DNA of 61,944 nucleotides from Methanobacteriaceae archaeon (lineage in GTDB: Archaea; Methanobacteriota; Methanobacteria; Methanobacteriales; Methanobacteriaceae): positions 1-61,944 of the forward strand of contig JACBOA010000017.1 in assembly GCA_013403005.1 (NCBI GenBank), written 5' to 3'. Under the pieces are notes generated by a model. It saw nothing but the letters and a program-made list of their open reading frames with translations, was not told the DNA's origin and made no database searches. Made by a program: the position numbers and the translations under genes. Position 1 is the first letter of the stretch, and each line of letters opens with the position of its first letter. Below are positions 51,514-59,287 of this stretch, one piece after another.

Positions 51514-53322
51514 TTGGAGAAAGAATCAGAAAACCGTCTGAATCAAACTAAAAATGAAATTAGTCAGTTTGATGACATGAAAAATGAAGTTTTACCTCCT
51601 CAATTACCAGAAATTTATTCTAATCCCATTAATGAAGAATTGAAAGAGCGAGCCAGCCAGATTCTGGACGAGATTATGGTTAAAGAGAAAGTAGTCCTGA
51701 AAATGGTGAAACCATCAGACAGGTGTAAAGGATTTCCAATTGAAACCACACCCCTTGTAAGAAGAATTTTTGAAATGGTTCCTGGAGCTTTCACCTGGGC
51801 ATTTATTTTCACCCCACTCCTGGCAGCAATGTTTAATTTTTCAGAAATTCTGGTACTTTACATAACAATACTTGCATTCTACTGGATTTACCGAGCTTTT
51901 CGTTTTGTTTACGGCCTTTATCTAGGTGTTAAAAGAACTGAAAGAGATTTGAAAGTTGATTGGATTGGTAAAGTACAAGAAGAATACCCCCGAGAATACG
52001 AGGCACTGAAATACGTCCTAATCTACCCTATATACAGGGAAGGCTTGGAAACCATTGAACCATCTGTAGCAGGTTGGGCTAATTCTGATGTGGACACCAA
52101 GAAAATATCCCTGGTAGTGGCTATAGAAGAAAAATATGCACAAAAGTGTATTGAAAATTTTGAATACATCAAAGAAAAATATGGGCACCGATTTAGGGAG
52201 ATAGTCTATTACATTCACCCTGCTGACATCAAAGGAGAAGTTAAGGGAGTTAAAGGACCCAATATTAATTGGGCTACGCGTCACTTCGTTAAAAAAGTGG
52301 AGGACAGAGGGGAAGACATCAAGGATTACCTTTTATTCACCTTTGACTGTGACCAGATACCCCATAGAAAATACATTTCAGCCATAACCTACAAATTCTT
52401 AAGCTCTGAAAACCGTTTCCATCACTTTTACTGCAGTGCAGTGCACACCTTTAACAACAATCTATGGAGAGTTCCTGCTTTGGTAAGGGTTTTCTCAGAA
52501 TCTTTAACTCTGGTTGTTCTTCACAGCTGGACTGTTACCAAAAAATCAAGGGACACCTGGTCTTCCTATGCAGTCAGCCTTAAAACGGTTAAAGATGTGA
52601 ATTACTGGTGCCCTGATATTGAAAACGACGACACAGCATTTTACTGGAATGCTTTGGTTCGTTTCCATGGTGATTTTTCAGGGGAAGAAGTGTACATACC
52701 CACCTACAATGATGCCGTGGAAAATGAGACTTATGTGAACACCCATCACTCGCTCTACAGACAACAACACCGCTGGGGATGGGGGATAATCACCTTCCCC
52801 ATTACTATAGCCGGACTTTGCTACAACCGGGAGATTAAATTTAGCAAACGTTTAAATGTGATCTGGACTCTTCTGGACAATCAACTTCTTTTCACCACTG
52901 CAGTGTATCTCATAACCTTTGGAATTCCCCTTTTGAACATATTCAACATGGGATTCTCAGACAACCCTATCAATTACAAGATCCCCTCCATAATCGGGTG
53001 GGTGCTACTGGGAGCCTTCTTCCTAAACGTTCCTATTGTTATTCTTCGCAGGAAAATAATGCCAGTTCCGGATGGCTGGGATTGGAAGCGAAATGTGTGG
53101 GACTTCCTTGAAACCGGAGCTGTGACTATTAATATGCTAACATTTGGATTTATACCCTATATCCAAGCCCAAACTGAACTTTTATTAGGTAAAAGGCCTG
53201 GAGACAAACTTAACATCACTGAAAAAGTGATAATGAATGGTAAAAAACCTCCTTTGCCCCATACTGGTTCAATCCATAAATCTGAAAAAATCGCAATACG
53301 CCCCAGTAACCAATCCAAGTAA
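51514..53322 (+). CDS. Membrane GT2-like glycosyltransferase
   Basis: A 602-residue processive-type glycosyltransferase. After an N-terminal polar part, two helices (VPGAFTWAFIFTPLLAAMF and ILVLYITILAFYWIYRAF) precede a cytosolic catalytic domain; LLFTFDCDQIPH holds the D-x-D for nucleotide sugar, WCPDIENDDTAFYW the next acidic site, and RQQHRWGWG the Q-x-x-R-W motif. Four further helices follow. The start is set at TTG 51514 by GGAGGAT at 51501-51507; the ATG at 51472 has no such site. It is a single gene. The product may be a surface polysaccharide or a glycolipid. Confidence 0.88.
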   Translation: MEKESENRLNQTKNEISQFDDMKNEVLPPQLPEIYSNPINEELKERASQILDEIMVKEKVVLKMVKPSDRCKGFPIETTPLVRRIFEMVPGAFTWAFIFTPLLAAMFNFSEILVLYITILAFYWIYRAFRFVYGLYLGVKRTERDLKVDWIGKVQEEYPREYEALKYVLIYPIYREGLETIEPSVAGWANSDVDTKKISLVVAIEEKYAQKCIENFEYIKEKYGHRFREIVYYIHPADIKGEVKGVKGPNINWATRHFVKKVEDRGEDIKDYLLFTFDCDQIPHRKYISAITYKFLSSENRFHHFYCSAVHTFNNNLWRVPALVRVFSESLTLVVLHSWTVTKKSRDTWSSYAVSLKTVKDVNYWCPDIENDDTAFYWNALVRFHGDFSGEEVYIPTYNDAVENETYVNTHHSLYRQQHRWGWGIITFPITIAGLCYNREIKFSKRLNVIWTLLDNQLLFTTAVYLITFGIPLLNIFNMGFSDNPINYKIPSIIGWVLLGAFFLNVPIVILRRKIMPVPDGWDWKRNVWDFLETGAVTINMLTFGFIPYIQAQTELLLGKRPGDKLNITEKVIMNGKKPPLPHTGSIHKSEKIAIRPSNQSK

Positions 53323-53463
53323 CCTAAAAATACCATAAAATGTAACTAACGAGCTATTCTAGTTTATTTAGCTCATTTATTATTCTTTATAAAAATATTT
53401 GTTAAATAATTAGATGTTAAATAATTTGATTCATTTGAATTATATTAGGAAAAAGTGATAAAT

Positions 53464-54651
53464 ATGCTCCAAATTGCTGTTACCGGGAAACCTAATGTGG
53501 GAAAGTCGTCATTTTTCAATGCAGCCACCCTATCAGAGGCAGAAGTGGCTGGTTACCCCTTTACCACCATTGATGTTAATAAAGCTGTTGCCCATGTGGT
53601 TAAACCCTGCCCCTGCCAGGAATTAGAGGTGGAATGCAACCCTAGAAACTCTCAGTGCGTTAATGGGAAAAGGTTGATCCCTGTGGAACTTTTAGATGTT
53701 GCAGGGCTGGTTCCCGGAGCACATGAGGGACGCGGGCTGGGTAACAAGTTCCTGGATGATCTGCGCCAGGCCAGGGCATTTATTCATGTGATTGATGCCT
53801 CAGGGTCCACTGATGATGAGGGAAGGCCCTGTGAACCCGGAACTCATGATCCCCTGGAAGATGTGGAGTTTTTGGAGCATGAAATAACCATGTGGCTTTT
53901 TGGAATTCTCCATAAAAACTGGAACAAGCTGGTGCGCAAGGCACTTTCTGAGAAACTGGACATTGCCCGGGTAATAGCAGAACAGCTCAGCGGTGCGGGA
54001 ATCACGGTAGAGGATGTTATTGAAGCTAAAAAAGCTGTTAACAAAGAATATAAGGACTGGGAAGATGAAGATCTCATCCTTCTTCTGGATCATCTACTTA
54101 AAATTGCCAAGCCCATGCTAATTGTGGCTAATAAGGCAGATCTTCCCCATGCAGAGAAGAACATCCAGAGACTTCAGGAGAAATATGATAATGTAGTGCC
54201 AGCATCGGCTGAATCTGAACTGGCATTAAGTAGAGCTGCCAAGGCCGGGTTGATCAAATACACTTCAGGGGAATCTGATTTTGAAATCCTGGAGAAAGAT
54301 AAATTAAGCCCCCCACAGGTGAAAGCCCTGGAATACATACGGGAAAATGTGCTGCAGAAATATGGTAGTACCGGAGTGCAGGAAGCACTGAACCAAGCCA
54401 TTTTCAGTCTGCTGGATATGATTGTGGTTTTCCCAGTGGAAGATGAGCACAAGCTATCTGATCAGAAGGGTAACGTGCTCCCTGATGCATTACTAATCCC
54501 TAAGGGATCCAAACCAAGGGATATGGCCTTTATCATCCATACCGATATTGGTGAGGGTTTCATGCACGCGGTGGATGCCCGAAGCTGTCGAAGAGTGGCC
54601 AGTGACCATGAACTTGAGGATGGGGATGTGATTAGTATTATCTGTCGTTAG
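53464..54651 (+). CDS. YchF/OLA1-type translation-associated GTPase/ATPase
   Basis: A 395-residue Obg-family P-loop protein. G1 is AVTGKPNVGKSSFFNAATL, G3 is LLDVAGLVPGAHEGRGLG, and G4 is IVANKADLPHAEK (near residue 221). The long insert after G1 (CPCQELEVECNPRNSQC) contains four cysteines, which is typical of archaeal members. The C-terminus is a TGS domain (DMAFIIHTDIGEGFMHAVD). YchF-type proteins bind ribosomes and prefer ATP in some species; the archaeal role is likely in translation. GTGAT overlaps a GTG at 53455, and ATG at 53464 is the better start. Confidence 0.93.
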   Translation: MLQIAVTGKPNVGKSSFFNAATLSEAEVAGYPFTTIDVNKAVAHVVKPCPCQELEVECNPRNSQCVNGKRLIPVELLDVAGLVPGAHEGRGLGNKFLDDLRQARAFIHVIDASGSTDDEGRPCEPGTHDPLEDVEFLEHEITMWLFGILHKNWNKLVRKALSEKLDIARVIAEQLSGAGITVEDVIEAKKAVNKEYKDWEDEDLILLLDHLLKIAKPMLIVANKADLPHAEKNIQRLQEKYDNVVPASAESELALSRAAKAGLIKYTSGESDFEILEKDKLSPPQVKALEYIRENVLQKYGSTGVQEALNQAIFSLLDMIVVFPVEDEHKLSDQKGNVLPDALLIPKGSKPRDMAFIIHTDIGEGFMHAVDARSCRRVASDHELEDGDVISIICR

Positions 54652-54704
54652 AGAACGTTATATTCTTTTCAGAAATAAAAAAAAAATAGATGTTTTTATT
54701 CTTT

Positions 54705-56546
54705 CTAAAAAGCCCCTCCACCCCCACCCATATCTCCTCCACCTATGTCACCTACCCCACCGAAATCATCACCGGATCCATCATATCCTCCTGATGCTGT
54801 ACTGATACCATTATCAAGTGTGGAAGATAGGAGTGCGTAACCCCCGTAATAGTGGAATAAATAGGTGTCACTGGTTTTCAGTTGTTCTTGTGGTAAGTGT
54901 AGTTCCATTGCTTTTTTAACTGCATCAGCAGCACCCAGGGCTGTTGCGTAGACCAGAAATTTGTTCCAGATTGTCACTGATTCTGGAGGGTATTCTTTAA
55001 TTAGGCTGAAATCTTTGATGTATTTTTTAAAATTATGCCATTTAGCATTGTACTCTTCGCCATAAGTAGTCCATTGCCCCCCAATTTTTTGGGGTAGGAT
55101 GAGGGAGATCACAGATGATACTCCCAGTACTATCGCAGCTATTTGAGTAAAACGTGCTGCAGGTAGAGGACTACTGGTTCCATAAAATAAAACCAATAAG
55201 GCCACAACTATGCCTGCTCCCCCAAAGATCTTCAAGTAATTGTCACCTTTTTTGTTGAAAAATTTCTCCATCTGATCATCAGTGAGAAATTGACGTTTTA
55301 AATGGTCTTTCCATGCATCATAGGTGTTTTTGAAAGATTTAGCACTTTCTTTGTTAGATAAATCAGATGAAATCCTCTCCAGGGATATGACACCCTGTTC
55401 TTCATAGCGCCCTAAGAACCTTATGACGTTCATTTCGAATTTTTGGAGGGATTTTTGGTCTTTTTTTCGGTTTATTTTAAGATATGTGGAGTTGCTCAAG
55501 CCGTGACCCTCCTTAGTGGATGGTTTTTTATCTATTAAGATGTATTTTCTGTGGATTAGATCCATTATGGTTGCTTTAAACCCATCCATGTCTGGTTCAC
55601 CGATTTTCTTAGAAAATCCAGGTCCGCAGATAGCATTCACCAAGGCAGGAGGATCATCAGTTGGAATATCACGTTCATATTCTGCTCTGTAATCTATTTT
55701 GGGCTCTCTTCCATAGAGGAAGTATATGATAAAAGGAATAAGAACTGCTAAAAGCAATAAAGTTCCCAATATATAATAAAGAGCAGAGTAAAAGTTCAAT
55801 GTGTTCTGATAATCGTTTTGTTTTCTTTCTATCTCACTTAAAGCATCCTGGTTTAAGATTAATCCACCAGTGGGGTTGGCTGCAAATTGGCTTCTGGGAA
55901 TGACCATTCGCAGTTCAAAAAACTGGCCGGAAGGGATGTTTTCACCTACTATTTGTAGTGTATTTCCCTGCCACAGAGAACTTTTAGCATAATAAGGTGG
56001 ATTCAGCCAGTATTTAACTCCCTCACTTGATGGTACATGGACATTGGCATTTACCTGGCCAATTGGCACGTCCCATTCTTGACCCACCAGCTTGTACTGT
56101 AACTCTGTTATGTCATTGTAGAACCGCGAAACATAGAGAAGATCATATTCCAGGGTAACATCCACCTCCTGATTGGAGATGGGAGTGGTTTTGGCAGCAT
56201 CAGAATACAGATATACATTTATTCTTTGATTACTACCATGATCTATTACTTCTTGAATTGAATACGCCCCCGGTGTGGAAACCTTCACATTCTGAAGTAT
56301 TTGGCCACTTTTTAAGGGTATATCCCTGTATATTCCATTATAGGTCCCTGTAAATGAGTAATGTATGGTTTCTTTAACATGAATACTGCCATCACTCTGC
56401 AGGAACAGATCCATGTTGATGGAAGGAATTGAATAACTCCTGTCAGCAGCAAAGGCAGTTCCTGCGCTGGAAAGTATTAGAAATGATAATAAGACTGCTA
56501 AAATGAAAAGATACCTTTTGGCAGTAATTAATCCATTTTTATCCAT
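54705..56546 (-). CDS. DUF2207 membrane protein
   Basis: A 613-residue exported membrane protein. A signal-like helix (LFILAVLLSFLILSSAGTAF) is followed by a beta-rich extracytoplasmic domain of about 220 residues (SINMDLFLQSDGSIHVKETI, DIPLKSG), one transmembrane helix (YILGTLLLLAVLIPFIIYFL), a cytosolic part with winged-helix-like character, two more helices (about 425-470) and a glycine-rich end (DIGGGDMGGGGG). GGGGTAAA precedes the ATG. It follows lemA by 19 bases; DUF2207 and LemA genes are often paired in prokaryotes. The function of the pair is unresolved. Confidence 0.92.
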   Translation of the reverse strand: MDKNGLITAKRYLFILAVLLSFLILSSAGTAFAADRSYSIPSINMDLFLQSDGSIHVKETIHYSFTGTYNGIYRDIPLKSGQILQNVKVSTPGAYSIQEVIDHGSNQRINVYLYSDAAKTTPISNQEVDVTLEYDLLYVSRFYNDITELQYKLVGQEWDVPIGQVNANVHVPSSEGVKYWLNPPYYAKSSLWQGNTLQIVGENIPSGQFFELRMVIPRSQFAANPTGGLILNQDALSEIERKQNDYQNTLNFYSALYYILGTLLLLAVLIPFIIYFLYGREPKIDYRAEYERDIPTDDPPALVNAICGPGFSKKIGEPDMDGFKATIMDLIHRKYILIDKKPSTKEGHGLSNSTYLKINRKKDQKSLQKFEMNVIRFLGRYEEQGVISLERISSDLSNKESAKSFKNTYDAWKDHLKRQFLTDDQMEKFFNKKGDNYLKIFGGAGIVVALLVLFYGTSSPLPAARFTQIAAIVLGVSSVISLILPQKIGGQWTTYGEEYNAKWHNFKKYIKDFSLIKEYPPESVTIWNKFLVYATALGAADAVKKAMELHLPQEQLKTSDTYLFHYYGGYALLSSTLDNGISTASGGYDGSGDDFGGVGDIGGGDMGGGGGAF

Positions 56547-56565
56547 GTTTTACCCCTGAAAATTT

Positions 56566-57117
56566 CTAAAACTCAACTTTAGGGACTTCCCTTTTTGATT
56601 CTTCCATTTCAAAGTATTCTGCTTCCTGAAATTTGAATATGGATGCAATGATGTTACTGGGAACCATCTGACATTTGTTGTTGTACATTAACACCGTATC
56701 ATTATAGAACTGTCTGGAATAGGCTATTTTGTTTTCTGTCTCCTCTAACTGACCCTGTAATTCTAGAAAGTTTTGATTAGCTTTCAAATCAGGGTAGTTC
56801 TCTGCCACGGCAAAAAGGCTTTTTAAAGTGTCGGTTAAGATGTTATTAGCCTCTGCAGTTTCCCGGACAGTTTTAGCATTCATAAGCCCGGCTCTTGCTT
56901 CAGTAACCTTTTCAAAAACTGTTTTCTCGTGTTTTGCATACCCCTTTACTGTTTCCACCAAATTTGGGATCAGGTCGGCCCTCCGGTTCAATTGAACATC
57001 AATCTGCGACCATGCATTCTTAACCCTGTTTCTGGATTGAACCAGGCTGTTGTAGAGGTATATGAAACCTCCCACTACTAAAATCAGTATAAGCAAGATG
57101 ATTAATTCCAACCACAT
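56566..57117 (-). CDS. lemA: LemA-family protein
   Basis: A 183-residue protein with an N-terminal transmembrane helix (LELIILLILILVVGGFIYLY), the conserved YNSLVQSRNRVKNAWSQIDV and QLNRRADLIPNLVETVKGYA, then long helices ending AEYFEMEE. GGTGGGA sets the start at ATG 57117, four codons inside the open frame. It is the upstream gene of a two-gene unit with the DUF2207 protein. LemA proteins lie at the membrane with most of the chain outside; the role is unknown. Confidence 0.93.
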   Translation of the reverse strand: MWLELIILLILILVVGGFIYLYNSLVQSRNRVKNAWSQIDVQLNRRADLIPNLVETVKGYAKHEKTVFEKVTEARAGLMNAKTVRETAEANNILTDTLKSLFAVAENYPDLKANQNFLELQGQLEETENKIAYSRQFYNDTVLMYNNKCQMVPSNIIASIFKFQEAEYFEMEESKREVPKVEF

Positions 57118-57129
57118 TTTTCCCACCAC

Positions 57130-57502
57130 ATTAATTATATCTATTTATGCTTATTTTTTCCTTTGCAATCCTCTTTAATATATTATTCTAACCCCTGAGA
57201 ATCAGCAAATAATCTTCATTCTTTGAATGCATATTTCACTAATTCAATTAATAGCCCTTTCCATCCATAAAAACTCATAAATATCAAGAATCTAAGTTAT
57301 ACCCTGGTTAAAATCTGTGCTTAGTTAATGAATTAGCTCATAAAGTAACTGGTACAAGATGGACCTATTACGATGCAAATGGTACATTTAATCGGATTTA
57401 AATATTTTCAGGGACAATTAATAATCAGGAATTAAAACTTTATAAAAAGAAGAAATAATTATATTCACCATTTATGAAAAACTAAGATAATAATCATATT
57501 TA
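57130..57502. other. Divergent spacer with a possible coding remnant
   Basis: AT-rich region between lemA and the beta-lactamase-family gene. A 29-codon open stretch at 57312-57401 translates to a protein-like phrase (VTGTRWTYYDANGTFNRI) without start or stop context and may be a trace of a lost surface-protein gene. Nothing else recognised. Confidence 0.4.
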
Positions 57503-57523
57503 ATGCCAGTAGGATGGATTGAA

Positions 57524-59212
57524 GTGAAAACCATAGTTGCATGGATTATACTGGGATTAGCCATAGTTTCATTTGTGACTGTGGCTTTAATACCTTTAAA
57601 TCTATTACATCCACCCCTAAACCCTTTAGATAATTCAAACACCTTAATATCAGATAATCAGGATATTTCATCTTCCCCACATCCCTACCAGCCACAATTG
57701 CTTATTGCTGCTCTTAAAAGCTTTTACCAGCCTCAAAGTCAGGAAGATCAACCAGTCAACCCATCAGATGAGGATAAAATAACTAAATTGGTCCGCCTCT
57801 TTAACTCTTACTTTGAAGAAACCTTCCGAACCAGTGGCATTCCCGGAGCTGCTGTGGTAATTGTGTATAATGATCAGATCATTTACATGAAGCCCTTGGG
57901 AGTGAAAAAGATAGGTGAACCGGATCCTATCGACATAGACACCCTATTCCAGATCGGCTCCTGCACCAAAGCCTTCACTGCCACAGCCATAGCTTCCCTG
58001 GTGGATAAGGGAATTATGACTTGGGATGACACTGCAAGAGGATACTATCCTGATCACTCCTATTTTGATCTTTACGATCCACAAGTGGCAGATGAAATCA
58101 CCATAAGAGACCTGCTCTCCCACCGTAGTGGATTACCACAACACGCAGGTACTTTTCATGTTCTTGATTTCTGGTATGATTTTGATGAAACCCTTTACCG
58201 GCTGCGTTTTCTAAAACCTGAAAGTGAATTTAGAACCAAATATGCCTACCAGAATATTTTATTAGCTCTGGCTGGTTACGCATCAGGGGATGCGACAGGG
58301 ATGAGCTGGGATGATGTGATGAAACAGGAAATATTCCTGCCTCTGGAGATGTTCACCAGTACCACCAACCTCCAAGGATACCTCAACAGTCCCAACCATG
58401 CCAGCGGCCACCGGATAATAAATGGACAGACCCACTATGTGGATCCCATTAATCTGGATCCCATGGGTCCGGCTGGAACTATCAGTGCCTCCATAAAAGA
58501 GCTTGCTAACTGGCTGCGTTTCCAACTTAATATGGGTAAGTTCAATGGCCAGCAAATAGTATCCAGTCAATCCCTGGCAGAAACCCACCAACCACACATT
58601 CTAATTAAAGAGTATCCCCAATTCAATTTAAGTTATGGTTTGGGCTGGTTAGTTTACACTGGTAGCTATAACGCGGTTGAACACACTGGTTCCACCCGAA
58701 CTTTCAACAGCAACACTTACGTTCTTAATTCAGAGAATCTGGGAATGATCGTTATTACCAATGAAGGAACCAGCGGGAATTATTATGGTGAATTACTGTT
58801 TAACGCCCTGTATTCACTATATAAAAAAGGTGTTCTTCCAGCCAGTGCCACAGTTTCTGATTATGTTCCCCCTCAAGAGGATGATATTCAATCCCTGCTT
58901 GAAAACAATAAATTACCAGTTATTTTAACCTTTGACCCCCTCCCTTACCCTATTGACAACTATGCAGGGAACTATTATTCAGATTACTGGGGAAATATAA
59001 AAGTTGAAAAGAAAAATGACAGCAGCCTGTTATTGTTTCCTGGGAAAAATCCAAACCCCATAACCCTAAACCACTACAGTTCCAACACATTCAATGAAAG
59101 TGACTATGAAACTGAAGTAACATTCAGTGATTTCACATCTGGTCAACCACAACAGGTTTTCATCCAAAGATGGGCACTATTTGGAGAAAATGGTACATTC
59201 ATAAGAGTTTAA
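57524..59212 (+). CDS. Beta-lactamase-family serine hydrolase, membrane-anchored
   Basis: A 562-residue exported protein of the class C beta-lactamase/DD-peptidase fold (serine esterases and D-aminopeptidases). An N-terminal helix (IVAWIILGLAIVSFVTVALI) anchors it outside the cell. The S-x-x-K motif is FQIGSCTKAFTATAIA, with Y-x-N in KYAYQNILLALAGYA and the third motif HTGSTRTFNSNTY. About 100 residues of beta-strand-rich sequence (DNYAGNYYSDYWGNIKVE) follow as a separate C-terminal domain. ATG at 57503 is in frame, but GTG at 57524 fits both the ribosome binding site (GGATGGAT) and the helix. Substrate unknown; archaea lack peptidoglycan. Confidence 0.85.
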   Translation: MKTIVAWIILGLAIVSFVTVALIPLNLLHPPLNPLDNSNTLISDNQDISSSPHPYQPQLLIAALKSFYQPQSQEDQPVNPSDEDKITKLVRLFNSYFEETFRTSGIPGAAVVIVYNDQIIYMKPLGVKKIGEPDPIDIDTLFQIGSCTKAFTATAIASLVDKGIMTWDDTARGYYPDHSYFDLYDPQVADEITIRDLLSHRSGLPQHAGTFHVLDFWYDFDETLYRLRFLKPESEFRTKYAYQNILLALAGYASGDATGMSWDDVMKQEIFLPLEMFTSTTNLQGYLNSPNHASGHRIINGQTHYVDPINLDPMGPAGTISASIKELANWLRFQLNMGKFNGQQIVSSQSLAETHQPHILIKEYPQFNLSYGLGWLVYTGSYNAVEHTGSTRTFNSNTYVLNSENLGMIVITNEGTSGNYYGELLFNALYSLYKKGVLPASATVSDYVPPQEDDIQSLLENNKLPVILTFDPLPYPIDNYAGNYYSDYWGNIKVEKKNDSSLLLFPGKNPNPITLNHYSSNTFNESDYETEVTFSDFTSGQPQQVFIQRWALFGENGTFIRV

Positions 59213-59287
59213 AGATTCATCTTAAATAAAAATCATTGCACATTTAATTAATTTGAAAACAGTGAGAGGTAAGTTTCAAGTGTAAAA

